Assembly: GCF_014189855.1 (NCBI RefSeq)
Contig: NZ_BJFN01000001.1
Coordinates: forward strand, 124,001 to 188,000
Length of the DNA stretch: 64,000 nucleotides
Origin: Buttiauxella sp. A111
GTDB taxonomy: Bacteria > Pseudomonadota > Gammaproteobacteria > Enterobacterales > Enterobacteriaceae
Direction: 5' to 3'
Below the pieces are notes generated by a model. It saw only the letters and a program-made list of their open reading frames with translations, was not told where the DNA came from and made no database searches. Made by a program: the position numbers and the translations under genes. Within the stretch, counting starts at the first letter, position 1; every line of letters starts with the position of its first letter. Of this stretch, positions 16,054-24,928 are shown piece after piece.

Positions 16054-16989
16054 TTAATCGCCCAGACCATCAGGGTTAATTTCGGATGCAGGGATTTTCT
16101 CAACGCTTTCCCCCCAGCGGCTCAGTACTTTGTTGTAATCGCCGTTTTTAATAACGCCATTGAGCGCGGTTTGTACCGGTTCAACCAGGCCGCTCTCTTT
16201 TTTCAGCGTAACAGCGATATGCGCTGCTTTCGGCCAACCGCCATCAACTACGCCAACTAACTTTGTTTTCTGATTGAGCGCTGCTTTCCATGCGCCGATG
16301 ACGTTCGGGCCAAAGTACGCGTCAGCTCGGCCAGACTGTAAAGCCAGGGTTTGTGCGGCATCGTCTTTGGTGTAAACCGGCGTGAAAGGTTTAAGCCCTT
16401 TCTTCAGGTTTGCTTCGTTCCACGCCAACAAAATAGATTCCTGATTAGTTCCGGAGCCAACGATAATGCGCAATCCGGCGATATCTTCTGCTTTCTCAAT
16501 CGTTTTAAATGGGCTGTCTGCTTTCACGTAGAAACCGAGCGAGTCTTTACGGTAGGTCGCAAAGTCGAATTTCTGTTTGCGATCTTTAGTCACAGTAATA
16601 TTGCTGATGGCCGCGTCGTATTTGCCCGACGCCACACCTAGCGGCCAGTCCTCCCATGACGTCGGCACCACGTTGAGCTCAAGCCCTAAGCTGTCTGCCA
16701 CCAGACGGGCAATATCCACTTCGCTACCGAGCAGCGTTTTGTTGTCGTCAGAAAATACCGTCAGCGGCGGTTGATTGAGCCCGGCGACCGCCACAGTGAA
16801 TTTACCCGGTACGGCAAAGCGATAATCTTTTGGCAGCTGTGCGACAGCCTGTGGGTTCACCACGGTATTGATGGGCGTTTTATTGGCTTCAATACTGACG
16901 CCGGTGCCGTTAATCGTGACGTCCTGTGCCAGTGTTTGTGCAGAGGAAAGTGCCAGAGCGATTGCAAGGATGAGCGATGATTTTTGCAT
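16054..16989 (-). CDS. Amino-acid ABC transporter substrate-binding protein (first of two)
   Basis: 311-aa periplasmic binding protein, signal peptide QKSSLILAIALALSSAQTLA. Contains GSEVDIARLVADSLGLELNV, WEDWPLGVASGKYDAAIS and LRIIVGSGTNQESILLAW, in register with the paralogue at 12908-13804 (including the WEDWPLG and GSGTNQE blocks). Follows the NtaA/SnaA-type monooxygenase by 43 nt and precedes the acetyltransferase by 10 nt. Duplicate binding proteins suggest two related ligands for one permease-ATPase pair. Confidence 0.88.
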   Translation of the reverse strand: MQKSSLILAIALALSSAQTLAQDVTINGTGVSIEANKTPINTVVNPQAVAQLPKDYRFAVPGKFTVAVAGLNQPPLTVFSDDNKTLLGSEVDIARLVADSLGLELNVVPTSWEDWPLGVASGKYDAAISNITVTKDRKQKFDFATYRKDSLGFYVKADSPFKTIEKAEDIAGLRIIVGSGTNQESILLAWNEANLKKGLKPFTPVYTKDDAAQTLALQSGRADAYFGPNVIGAWKAALNQKTKLVGVVDGGWPKAAHIAVTLKKESGLVEPVQTALNGVIKNGDYNKVLSRWGESVEKIPASEINPDGLGD

Positions 16990-17032
16990 AGCAGGTTCTC
17001 TTTTATTGTTGTGTGTTTTAAATGGTTGGTTT

Positions 17033-18355
17033 TTAAAGTGATGACTTTTTAAATTGATAGCTCGGTTCAGCTAACCCCAACGTTTCACGCAGCGTCGTGC
17101 CCGGATATTCCTTGCGGAATAAACCACGCGCTTGCAGCACCGGCACCACTTCATCCACAAAGCGTGGGAAGGTATCGGGTGTACCGCCCTGAATGATAAA
17201 ACCGTCGGCGGCATGGCTTTCGAACCACTGCTGTAATCCGTCAGCGACTTGTTGGGCGGTGCCCGCAAAACGCGGTCGTGGGGATGCCGCTTCCAGTGCG
17301 ACCTGGCGCAAGGTCAGATTGCGTTCACGGGCGTTACGTTTAATTTCATCAGTGGTACTGCGGAAGCTGTTCTGCCCCAGGTCGCCGATATCAGGGAACG
17401 GCTCATCAAGCGGGTATTGGCTGAAATCGTGATGCTCGAAATAGCGGCCAAGATAATTCAGTGCGTCTTCTATCGACACCAGTGCCGCAGTGGTTTGATA
17501 TTGGTGTTCTACGTCTTCAGCATCGCTGCCGACTATCACACTCACGCCCTGGAATATTTTCAAATCATCGTTATGGCGACCATGACTCTCCAGTTGCCCT
17601 TTTACATCACGATAAAAATGCTGCGCTTCTTCAAGCGTGTCGTGATGAGTAAAAATAGCGTCAGCGTGATGTGCAGCTAATTTCTTACCGTCATCTGATG
17701 CGCCAGCCTGGAATACAATTGGCCGACCTTGCGGTGTGCGGGAAATATTCAGCGGCCCTGCAACTTTAAAGAAATCGCCATGATGATTCAGCGTGTGCAA
17801 TTTTTTAGGGTCAAAGAAATGTCCGCTGGCTTTATCACGAATAAACGCGTCTTCTTCCCAGGAGTCCCATAGCCCTTTCACGACATCCAGATATTCATCG
17901 GCAATGCGATAACGCAGTGCATGTTCTGGATGTTTGTCACGAGAGAAGTTCTTTGCCGAGCCTTCCAGCGGTGAAGTCACCACGTTCCAGCCCGCGCGCC
18001 CTTTGCTTAAATGGTCAAGGCTGGCAAACTGGCGCGCCACGGTGAAGGGTTCGCTATAGGATGTCGACAGCGTCCCGACCAACCCTAAATGCGTGGTGAC
18101 GCTGGCTAATGCCGACAGCACCGTTAATGGCTCGAATCTATTCAAAAAATGAGGAATAGATTTTTCATTGATATATAAGCCGTCAGCGACAAATAAAAAA
18201 TCGAGTTTGCCCTGCTCGGCTTTTAAAGCTGTCTCTTTTACAAAATCAAAATTAATACTGGCATCGGGAATAGCCGCCGGATGGCGCCATGCCGACATAT
18301 TTCCGGAAGCGCCATGCAGGATGGTTCCCAGACGCAATTGTCTGTTGTTTGACAT
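17033..18355 (-). CDS. FMN-dependent monooxygenase, NtaA/SnaA/DszA/SoxA family (CmoJ/YxeK-like)
   Basis: 440-aa class C flavin monooxygenase of the bacterial luciferase superfamily. Family blocks: [19 protein letters not shown] at the start, [40 protein letters not shown] and [19 protein letters not shown]. Length and motifs match the long subgroup (~440 aa) that oxidises nitrilotriacetate, dibenzothiophene sulfone or N-acetyl-S-alkylcysteines. It needs reduced FMN from a separate reductase, which is not encoded nearby. Third gene of the operon, 17 nt after the M20 deacylase; the context supports an S-C bond-cleaving role. Confidence 0.87.
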   Translation of the reverse strand: MSNNRQLRLGTILHGASGNMSAWRHPAAIPDASINFDFVKETALKAEQGKLDFLFVADGLYINEKSIPHFLNRFEPLTVLSALASVTTHLGLVGTLSTSYSEPFTVARQFASLDHLSKGRAGWNVVTSPLEGSAKNFSRDKHPEHALRYRIADEYLDVVKGLWDSWEEDAFIRDKASGHFFDPKKLHTLNHHGDFFKVAGPLNISRTPQGRPIVFQAGASDDGKKLAAHHADAIFTHHDTLEEAQHFYRDVKGQLESHGRHNDDLKIFQGVSVIVGSDAEDVEHQYQTTAALVSIEDALNYLGRYFEHHDFSQYPLDEPFPDIGDLGQNSFRSTTDEIKRNARERNLTLRQVALEAASPRPRFAGTAQQVADGLQQWFESHAADGFIIQGGTPDTFPRFVDEVVPVLQARGLFRKEYPGTTLRETLGLAEPSYQFKKSSL

Positions 18356-18372
18356 ATTTATGCTCCGAATAT

Positions 18373-19509
18373 TTAGTTTGCGAGTAGCGCCTGTTCAGCA
18401 AGCGTGGCGAAATATCTTGCTGCATCTTCAATTAATGCTTCATCCGGATTAAAAGCCGAATGATGTAACCCGTAAGTGCTGTTGCTGCCAATGCTGACAA
18501 ACGCACCAGGGATCGTTTGCAAATAAACGGCAAAATCTTCGCCGCCCATATGCAGTTCAGAGGTTTGTGTCTGGTAACCCGCATCTTTTGCGGCCTGCAT
18601 CGCAAATGCCGCCCATTTATCATCGTTATTCAATGTGATTGGCCCGTTGAACCATTCCACTTCAATTTGTGCGCCAAACGCACTGGCTAAACCGGCTGCA
18701 ATCTCACTGATGCGCTTCTCTACCTGTTGCTGAATATCGGCGCGATGCGTGCGCACTGTTCCTTCCAGTTCGACACTTTCCGGCAACACATTCCAGGTAT
18801 TTCCCCCTTGTATTCGCGTCACACTGACCACGACAGAATCCAGCGTATCGATATTGCGACTGGCAATAGTTTGCAATGCCAACACCAGCTGGCTGGCAAT
18901 TACAATGGCGTCATTACCTTCTTGTGGTCGTGCGGCATGAGCGCCTTTGCCCCGCACCCGTAACACGAAACGATCGACGTTGGCATAGAATGCGCCGCCT
19001 CTTGTGGCAAAAGTGCCTACCGGTAAGCCAGGCTCGTTATGCATGCCAAAAATAGCGGACACGTTTTCCAGCGCACCAGCCTTAATCAGCGCCTTCGCCC
19101 CCGTGAAGTTTTCTTCCGCCGGTTGAAACAACAGACGGACGCGCCCGGATAATTTCGCCTCCCGTTCTTTTAACAGCAGTGCGGCCCCGAGCATGACGCT
19201 GCTGTGAACATCATGCCCGCAGGCATGCATCACGCCATCGCGTCGTGAACTAAACGGCACGCCACTGGTTTCCTGAATGGGCAGCGCGTCAATATCGGCA
19301 CGCAGCGCAATCACCTTTTCCCCTTGCCCGACTTCTGCCACCACTCCGGTTGCAAGTTGATAAGGCAACAGTCGCAATCCAGCTGTCTCCAGCCAGTGAC
19401 GTATGCGCGAGGTGGTCGCAACTTCCTGCCCGGATAACTCCGGGTTTTGGTGCAACTCGCGTCGCCAGTCGATGAGCTGTTCTTTGAATGTCTGCGGGGC
19501 GAATGTCAT
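18373..19509 (-). CDS. M20 family amidohydrolase (N-acyl-amino-acid deacylase)
   Basis: 378-aa metallopeptidase-family amidohydrolase. Metal-site motifs: [12 protein letters not shown] (Cys/His ligands), [15 protein letters not shown] (Glu), [12 protein letters not shown] (His) and [11 protein letters not shown]. The start is the ATG 19507-19509 ([11 protein letters not shown]) with AAGGGGAAG upstream; the longer frame overlaps the preceding gene out of frame. Related to hippurate hydrolase/IAA-amino-acid hydrolases and to SndA/YxeP, which remove the acetyl group to free cysteine. In this operon deacetylation of an N-acetylcysteine derivative is the expected job. Confidence 0.88.
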   Translation of the reverse strand: MTFAPQTFKEQLIDWRRELHQNPELSGQEVATTSRIRHWLETAGLRLLPYQLATGVVAEVGQGEKVIALRADIDALPIQETSGVPFSSRRDGVMHACGHDVHSSVMLGAALLLKEREAKLSGRVRLLFQPAEENFTGAKALIKAGALENVSAIFGMHNEPGLPVGTFATRGGAFYANVDRFVLRVRGKGAHAARPQEGNDAIVIASQLVLALQTIASRNIDTLDSVVVSVTRIQGGNTWNVLPESVELEGTVRTHRADIQQQVEKRISEIAAGLASAFGAQIEVEWFNGPITLNNDDKWAAFAMQAAKDAGYQTQTSELHMGGEDFAVYLQTIPGAFVSIGSNSTYGLHHSAFNPDEALIEDAARYFATLAEQALLAN

Positions 19510-19519
19510 TGGCTTCCCC

Positions 19520-20542
19520 TTACCAGGCTTCATGTTCGGCAGCAAAATCAGACACTGGCTTCGTCTGCTCAACGCCTGCCAACAAACGCAACGACTGTAA
19601 ACGTGCGATGGGATCGGTAATGGGGGTATCAATAATGAATTCGTCGATACCAAATTCCTGGCTCAGTGCCGCAAGACCCGCATGAACCGTCTGTGCGGTA
19701 CCTTTCAGCAACGAAGGTTCGCGGCGTTCAATACGTTTGATAGCACTGCCCGCCTGGCGAGAAAATGCGTGCGCCTGGGCAACGCTTGCAACGCTGACAC
19801 GCTGGCTGTTTTCCAGCTCAACGCTCCAGATTTCCACCTGGCTTGCCAGTTCAGCTGCTTTTTCTTCGTCCGCGGCGACAATCACCTGCACGGCCACCAC
19901 CGTGTCGCGCTGGCATTTACTGCTCCAGGCAGTAAGCACCTGGCGCATTAAGTTTTTATCGCCATTCAGGTGAGCGGCATAAACGAAGTTCCAGTCAAGG
20001 CTTGCAGCAAGGGCTGCACTTTCAAGGCTTGCCCCCAGCAAAAAGCGATCGGCGCCGCGCGCAGGAACCGGTGTGGCTCGTAAGGTTTCTTCTTCGTCTG
20101 GTGCGGCAGGCAACGTAAGCCAGTTATCAAGCTCGGTGAGTTTGTCGGCAAACGACGCTTTATCCTGCCCACCGCGCTGCAACGCCTGGGTAGACAGGGG
20201 TAAACCGCCTGGCGCTTTTCCCACACCGAGATCAACACGCCCTGGCGCAAGGCTTGCCAACAGATTGAAGTTTTCCGCCACTTTGTAAGGGCTGTAATGT
20301 TGCAACATCACCCCACCTGAACCGACACGAATATGCTGGGTTTGCCCGACTATCCATGCAATAAGCAGTTCCGGCGACGGGCTTGCCAGCCTTGAGGTGT
20401 TATGGTGCTCGGCAATCCAGAAGCGGTGATAACCCCAGGCCTCTGCAAGTTGAGCCAGATGCAGCGTGTGTTTCAGGGCGTCGCCAGGAGTCTCGTCCTT
20501 CGCGACCGGGCTTTTATCCAGCAGGCTGATTCGATATGACAT
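19520..20542 (-). CDS. Luciferase-like flavin oxidoreductase, MsnO8 family (CmoO/YtmO-like)
   Basis: 340-aa LLM-class protein of the short subgroup. Visible blocks: YHRFWIAEHHNTSRLASPSP near residues 37-56, VGSGGVMLQHYSPYKVAENF, LAPGRVDLGVGKAPGG and IDEFIIDTPITDPIARLQSL. First gene of the operon on the minus strand; the second, longer monooxygenase is two genes downstream. A pairing of a ~335-aa and a ~440-aa flavin monooxygenase also occurs in the B. subtilis ytm S-alkylcysteine operon (YtmO, YtnJ). ATG at 20540-20542. Confidence 0.86.
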   Translation of the reverse strand: MSYRISLLDKSPVAKDETPGDALKHTLHLAQLAEAWGYHRFWIAEHHNTSRLASPSPELLIAWIVGQTQHIRVGSGGVMLQHYSPYKVAENFNLLASLAPGRVDLGVGKAPGGLPLSTQALQRGGQDKASFADKLTELDNWLTLPAAPDEEETLRATPVPARGADRFLLGASLESAALAASLDWNFVYAAHLNGDKNLMRQVLTAWSSKCQRDTVVAVQVIVAADEEKAAELASQVEIWSVELENSQRVSVASVAQAHAFSRQAGSAIKRIERREPSLLKGTAQTVHAGLAALSQEFGIDEFIIDTPITDPIARLQSLRLLAGVEQTKPVSDFAAEHEAW

Positions 20543-20855
20543 GCAACAAACTCGTGTTGATTAACATGCCTTCATTAATAAGGTTTCCGTTCATATGAGT
20601 GAAACAATTAATTTACATTTCGTTAGCCAAAAACTGGATAAGCCAGCTTTCGCCGTCACCAGATAGCTCATAAAGGGTCTAAAATTATTAATCCAGGAAC
20701 AAAAAAGACTCTTTTTGACCCATGGCATTGTAAAAAGTCCGTATATGAACCATTTTTTAAATAAAATAGAATCTAAGGGTTATTTTTGATTTATACTGAC
20801 ATCAATGGACCATATATAGAATATTTACGGATTTAAAATTAAATTTGGGTCACAT
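20543..20855. promoter_or_regulatory. Divergent intergenic region between the sulfur-salvage operon and hipB
   Basis: 313 bp, AT-rich, no gene. The hipB side contains four copies of a TGRNYCA heptamer: 20716-20722 (TGACCCA), 20746-20752 (TGAACCA), 20806-20812 (TGGACCA) and 20846-20852 (TGGGTCA), offset by 30, 60 and 40 bp, i.e. multiples of about one helical turn. They are candidate HipB half-sites or operators. A possible hipB promoter is CTGACA (20796-20801) and TAGAAT (20817-20822) with a short 15-bp spacer that contains the third copy; the fourth sits at the ribosome-binding position of hipB. No clear promoter was found for the minus-strand operon. Confidence 0.45.
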
Positions 20856-21179
20856 ATGAACTACGACAATGACACGCTCGCAGACAAACTGCATGCCATG
20901 AGCGAATTATTGAATGACGTAAAAAAAGCAGTGACGTTACGTGCGCAAGAATCAGATAGCCTGATCGAAGATCAGGTTATCGCGACCTCAGCACAACTGG
21001 GGCAAAAACTGAACCTGCGCCGCAAAGCGCTGGATATCGATCTTGCGACTCTTGAGCTACAAACCGGGGTGTCAGCTTCAACGCTCAAACGTCTGTTTAA
21101 AGATCCCGAGCAGGTCAAATTTGGCACCGTGTTACGCGTAGCTGAAGCATTAGGTGTGAAGCTATGCGCCGCCGTGTAG
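20856..21179 (+). CDS. hipB: HipB-like antitoxin, helix-turn-helix protein
   Basis: 107-aa DNA-binding antitoxin of a three-component HipBST system. A Cro/C1-type helix-turn-helix lies in residues ~45-100: LGQKLNLRRKALDIDLATLE, LQTGVSASTLKRLFKDPEQ and VLRVAEALGVKL. In HipBST systems HipB binds the operon promoter and HipT but is not the main kinase inhibitor. ATG at 20856; there is no good Shine-Dalgarno, only GGGTC. The last 16 nt overlap hipS, so the genes are coupled. Likely autoregulated through the TGRNYCA repeats just upstream. Confidence 0.85.
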   Translation: MNYDNDTLADKLHAMSELLNDVKKAVTLRAQESDSLIEDQVIATSAQLGQKLNLRRKALDIDLATLELQTGVSASTLKRLFKDPEQVKFGTVLRVAEALGVKLCAAV

Positions 21180-21478
21180 AGGTGTGGTTATACGGCGAGC
21201 CGGTGGGCGAATTGCGCCAGGATGACGACGGTTATGAATTTAGTTATCGCGCTGACTATATCGGCCCGCCGCTGTCGCTGAGCTTGCCGGTGCGTGTCGG
21301 CCGTTTTCGCAGCCAAACCTTACCCCCTTTCTTCTCCTCTCTGGCGCCCGAGGGGTGGTTGAAAAAGCGTTACAGCCAACTGCAACAGCGCGACGAACAT
21401 GACCTTCTCGGGATGCTTATCGATAACGGTAAAAACCTGATAGGTGCAGTGCAACTGGTCAACATTCAGGAGGATTAA
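21164..21478 (+). CDS. hipS: HipS-like antitoxin (HipA N-subdomain-1 protein)
   Basis: 104-aa protein corresponding to the N-terminal subdomain of classical HipA encoded as its own gene. Contains LYGEPVGELRQDDDGYEFSY, PLSLSLPVRVGRF and PFFSSLAPEGWLKKRYSQL. In E. coli O127 HipBST, HipS is the antitoxin that blocks the HipT kinase; a conserved tryptophan (Trp65 as I recall) enters the kinase active site, and a tryptophan is at position 65 here (PEGW). Overlaps hipB by 16 nt and hipT by one base (TAATG). Confidence 0.85.
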   Translation: MRRRVEVWLYGEPVGELRQDDDGYEFSYRADYIGPPLSLSLPVRVGRFRSQTLPPFFSSLAPEGWLKKRYSQLQQRDEHDLLGMLIDNGKNLIGAVQLVNIQED

Positions 21479-22527
21479 TGATGGGATTACCCCCGCGTTG
21501 CCACATTCTTTTAACTCCGCTGGTGCTGGCCAAAGAGCAAGAGTCCGGTTATTCGACCAAAGGTCTGAGACATCTGACTGGCTCCGGCAAAGTGAACCCT
21601 AAACTGAGTTTTACGCGCAGTGAATTTATTCATGAATTGCCGAAAGCCCAGCGCGGCATGAGTATCTCAGGGTATCAACCTAAGCTTCAGATGGTTGTGC
21701 AGGATGGGGAATTTGCCGTGGTTGAACACCAGGGTGAGTACATTCTCAAACCCTCTCCCGCGGAATTCCCCCATCTGGCCGAGAATGAACACGCCACCAT
21801 GACGCTGATGGCTCGGCTGGGGTTTGACGTGCCGCCACACGGCCTGGTGAGTTTTGCGCCCGAGCAGGATGGCCCCCGCGAATTAGCCTTTGTTATCCGC
21901 CGTTTTGACCGGGACAGACAAACCGGTGCGGCCATTCATCAGGAACAGCTTGATGCGGCGATGAATGTGGGCGAAAAGTACGGGAAAACGGGCAGTGACG
22001 GAAAGCAGTATGTGAGTTATCAGCAGTTGGCTGAGTTTCTGACTCAACATGTGAATAGCAACATCGCGTTTAAAATCGATCTGTTCCGACGCATTGCGTA
22101 TGCCTATTTGTTGGGTAACAACGATATGCACCTGCGTAATTTCGGCTTGATTCACCCGCGAATCGGCGAGCCGTCGCTCTCACCGGTTTATGATTTTGTT
22201 TCTGTTGCACCCTATCCCGCTATTTTTAGCTCGGGGTTTATGGCACTGCCGCTATTATCATGTGAAGAAGGCGACCGCGAACTGGCACCGGGTTTTAAAA
22301 CGGCTTATGGCGAATATCTCGGTATGGATTTTCATGCGCTCGGTTTGAGTATGGGCATGACGGATAAACTCATCGTTAAATTGCTTCACGATTTGCAAAA
22401 AGAGAGTCGCATTGTGGATGCGGTATACCGTGATTCGTTTATGCCCGTAAAAGATGTGGAAGCAACGCTGCGTTGTTACCACCAGCGGCTGGATCGGTTG
22501 ATGCGTCTGGATGAAGCGCAGATTTAA
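21478..22527 (+). CDS. hipT: HipT-like serine/threonine kinase toxin
   Basis: 349-aa HipA-family kinase lacking the N-terminal subdomain, which is split off as hipS. The Gly-rich-loop autophosphorylation motif is Ser62-Ile-Ser64 in GMSISGYQPKLQMV, the two-serine SIS form of HipT rather than the single serine of HipA. Other kinase features: Lys91 in YILKPS, the catalytic loop GNNDMHLRNFGLI (Asp216) and the metal-binding Asp239 in VYDFVS. In the known system HipT phosphorylates tryptophanyl-tRNA synthetase; the target here is inferred. Two adjacent ATGs (21478, 21481) share AGGAGG. Ends just before the tsr terminator hairpin. Confidence 0.9.
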   Translation: MMGLPPRCHILLTPLVLAKEQESGYSTKGLRHLTGSGKVNPKLSFTRSEFIHELPKAQRGMSISGYQPKLQMVVQDGEFAVVEHQGEYILKPSPAEFPHLAENEHATMTLMARLGFDVPPHGLVSFAPEQDGPRELAFVIRRFDRDRQTGAAIHQEQLDAAMNVGEKYGKTGSDGKQYVSYQQLAEFLTQHVNSNIAFKIDLFRRIAYAYLLGNNDMHLRNFGLIHPRIGEPSLSPVYDFVSVAPYPAIFSSGFMALPLLSCEEGDRELAPGFKTAYGEYLGMDFHALGLSMGMTDKLIVKLLHDLQKESRIVDAVYRDSFMPVKDVEATLRCYHQRLDRLMRLDEAQI

Positions 22528-22530
22528 TGT

Positions 22531-22563
22531 CAAAAATGGCGGGTAATACGATGCTTACCCGCC
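22531..22563 (-). terminator. Rho-independent terminator of tsr
   Basis: Perfect 9-bp stem GGCGGGTAA / TTACCCGCC (22538-22546, 22555-22563), followed on the minus strand by ATTTTTG. It lies between the convergent hipT and tsr genes, 7 nt beyond the tsr stop. Confidence 0.85.
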
Positions 22564-22570
22564 TGAAGAC

Positions 22571-24235
22571 TTAAAACGTTTCCCAATTCTCGTTTGACTC
22601 GCTGACGGCGGTCTTACGAATCATCGTCGGTGCAAGTGTGAGTTTTGGCTCGACGCTGCGGGATTCAGTTCTTACTTCCTGGTTAATACGAAATACAGCA
22701 ACGGCCTGAGTCAGACGGCTGGCCTGTTCTTCAAGTGCTGAAGCGGCTGCGGCAGACTCTTCAACCAATGCGGCGTTCTGCTGCGTAACACGGTCCATTT
22801 CAGAAACCGCCAGCCCAACCTGGTCGATCCCACGGCTTTGCTCATCGGATGCCGACGCGATCTCGCCCATGATATCGGTCACGCGGGTCACCGCATTAAC
22901 AATTTCACCCATGGTTTCGCCCGCACTTTCAACCAGCGTTGAACCGGTATCCACTTTGCTGACGGAATCTTCGATCAGGCCTTTGATCTCTTTGGCAGCC
23001 TGCGCACTGCGCTGCGCCAGATTACGCACTTCACCGGCAACCACCGCAAAACCACGCCCTTGCTCACCCGCACGTGCGGCTTCAACAGCAGCATTCAGTG
23101 CCAGGATGTTGGTCTGGAAGGCAATACCATCAATGACGCTAGTAATGTCAGCAATTTTCTTCGAGCTGCTGGCGATGTCGTTCATGGTGCGCACCACGTT
23201 ATCCACCACTTTGCCGCCCTTCTGCGCGGTTTCGGAAGCACTCAACGCCAGTTGGCTGGCCTGGCGTGCATTTTCCGCATTCTGTTTCACCGTCGCGGTT
23301 AACTCTTCCATGCTGGCGGCCGTTTCTTCAAGCGAAGCGGCTTGCTGCTCAGTACGGGAAGAAAGATCATTGTTACCGATAGAAATTTCACTGGCACCGC
23401 TATAAATCGCGTTCGCGCCATGACGCACATCACTTACCGTGCTCATCAGTTCAGACTGCATGTGGCGTAGGGTGGCGGCCAGTTGCCCCATCTCATTGGT
23501 GCCTTCCACATCAATCGTCCGCACCAGGTCACCGCTGGCAATATGACGAATGCTTTCAATCAGGCGATGCAGCGGTTCAATCAGGGTTTTCTTGATGCCC
23601 AGCCAGACGGTGACAATCGCCGCCGCAACCAGGGCCAGAATCACAATAAGGATCCAAATAGCCTGCGAGTAAGACTGATTATTGTCGTCTACCGCTTGTT
23701 GATACAGCTGGTCATTTTGTTGCAGATAACTGACGTACTCTTTCTCAAAGCCATCCTGGTATTTCTGCGTAGGTTGATCGAAGAATTCGTTAATTTTCCC
23801 CGCACCCAACAATTGAATCAGCTCAGCAAGTGCGCCGTGGTAAATATCGTAATTACGCTTGATTTCATTAATGGATTGTTCGCTTTGACGTGGGTCGTGA
23901 GGCAATGCTTCATACTCAGCCCACTCTTTTTCAGCCTGTTTTAACGATTGGCTGGCGATGAGCATCAGCTCATTTACCGTCGCGCCGCTACCAATATTGT
24001 TGGTATCCATCATATGACGGATGCCCGCACGGTTTAGCGTGTTACGGGTTTGCAATAACGCCACCCAGCTACCGTTGAGCGTGGACTGCTGCTGGCGAAT
24101 GGTTTGCAGCACCGTGAAGTTTTCTTTGTCGTTTTTTAGCGCGTTGAAGAACAACCCACCGGACGTCATCTGTAAGACACCAAATAAACCCAGCACAAAG
24201 AGAAGACTGGTTACAACTTTTATGCGATTTAACAT
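22571..24235 (-). CDS. tsr: Tsr, methyl-accepting serine chemoreceptor
   Basis: 554-aa chemoreceptor with TM1 near residues 8-30, a four-helix periplasmic domain, TM2 near 190-212, a HAMP domain and a cytoplasmic signalling hairpin ([40 protein letters not shown]). Serine-site residues Arg64 and Asn68 ([12 protein letters not shown]) match E. coli Tsr, and the C-terminus is NWETF, the tether for CheR and CheB. Senses serine and drives CheA/CheW signalling at the inner membrane. Preceded by a good sigma-28 promoter. A Tsr duplicate elsewhere in the genome is possible. Confidence 0.94.
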   Translation of the reverse strand: MLNRIKVVTSLLFVLGLFGVLQMTSGGLFFNALKNDKENFTVLQTIRQQQSTLNGSWVALLQTRNTLNRAGIRHMMDTNNIGSGATVNELMLIASQSLKQAEKEWAEYEALPHDPRQSEQSINEIKRNYDIYHGALAELIQLLGAGKINEFFDQPTQKYQDGFEKEYVSYLQQNDQLYQQAVDDNNQSYSQAIWILIVILALVAAAIVTVWLGIKKTLIEPLHRLIESIRHIASGDLVRTIDVEGTNEMGQLAATLRHMQSELMSTVSDVRHGANAIYSGASEISIGNNDLSSRTEQQAASLEETAASMEELTATVKQNAENARQASQLALSASETAQKGGKVVDNVVRTMNDIASSSKKIADITSVIDGIAFQTNILALNAAVEAARAGEQGRGFAVVAGEVRNLAQRSAQAAKEIKGLIEDSVSKVDTGSTLVESAGETMGEIVNAVTRVTDIMGEIASASDEQSRGIDQVGLAVSEMDRVTQQNAALVEESAAAASALEEQASRLTQAVAVFRINQEVRTESRSVEPKLTLAPTMIRKTAVSESNENWETF

Positions 24236-24268
24236 GCTCTTTCGTTCTCATGACAACAGAAGCATAGA

Positions 24269-24295
24269 GTTTCGGCAAATACACTCAAAACTTTA
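24269..24295 (-). promoter_or_regulatory. Sigma-28 (FliA) promoter of tsr
   Basis: On the minus strand TAAAGTTT (24295-24288), an 11-nt spacer and GCCGAAAC (24276-24269); the consensus is TAAAGTTT-N11-GCCGATAA, so the -35 is perfect and the -10 is 6 of 8. The tsr ATG follows 34 nt downstream. This places tsr in the flagellar class 3 regulon. Confidence 0.85.
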
Positions 24296-24321
24296 TGCTT
24301 CATTGCAGAGAAAAAGAGAAA

Positions 24322-24918
24322 TTAACTCCGTTCGATGTCTTTAGCCGCCTGATCTAACGTATCGATGATGCTGTACAACGTCTCTTTAGGTAGATCGGTT
24401 TGGCCGAGTTTAGTGTTAAGCGCAACTTTGAAATTATGAATCGCCCGCTGTATTTCCGGGATACGGCGGTTATCCCCCAGTACACCTAACGACTCCAGAC
24501 GTGCAATCACATGGCTGAGTTCATCTTGCTGTTCTGCCAGTGACGTGTGCCCTTCTTCAGTCAGCATCCACGCTTTCTTACTGCTGTCGCTTTGCACGGC
24601 CGTAATCAACCCCATCTCCTCAAGCAAAGAGAGGTTCGGATAGATAATCCCGGGACTTGGGACATATTCGCCTTTTGCAATCGCCTCAATAGATTTGATC
24701 AACTCGTAACCGTGCGCGGTGTGGCTTGAGAGGAAATGGAGGATCAGCAGACGGATGTCGTTGGCATCAAACAGGCGTTCGCGGCGCATGCGACCTTTAC
24801 CGCCGCCCATACAACCCTTTTCGTTATGGTCATGGCCGTGATGACCACCATGCAAACCGTGTCTTTCGTGGCGTTCATGTTTCGCACAAAATTGTTGATG
24901 TAGTTGATGGATTCTCAT
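24322..24918 (-). CDS. yqjI: YqjI, PadR-family metal-responsive repressor
   Basis: 198-aa PadR regulator that in E. coli responds to nickel and iron and represses yqjH. The N-terminal ~48 residues are rich in His, Cys and Gly (HERHERHGLHGGHHGHDHNE), a metal-binding extension; the winged helix follows (ILHFLSSHTAHGYELIKSIE, VPSPGIIYPNLSLLEEMGLI). ATG at 24916-24918 with AAGGAAA; the longer frame is rejected. Lies 10 nt downstream of yqjH on the same strand, so it appears to be the second gene of a yqjH-yqjI operon, whereas in E. coli the two are divergent. Confidence 0.9.
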   Translation of the reverse strand: MRIHQLHQQFCAKHERHERHGLHGGHHGHDHNEKGCMGGGKGRMRRERLFDANDIRLLILHFLSSHTAHGYELIKSIEAIAKGEYVPSPGIIYPNLSLLEEMGLITAVQSDSSKKAWMLTEEGHTSLAEQQDELSHVIARLESLGVLGDNRRIPEIQRAIHNFKVALNTKLGQTDLPKETLYSIIDTLDQAAKDIERS

Positions 24919-24928
24919 ATCAGTTTCC

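Noticed and set aside
12908-16989. Second binding protein as a decayed duplicate
   Set aside because: Both binding-protein genes are full length with intact signal peptides and conserved blocks, so both are treated as functional.
22869-23405. 178-codon plus-strand open frame over tsr
   Set aside because: Mirror of the highly repetitive chemoreceptor signalling helix; Ser/Ala/Thr-rich low-complexity translation.
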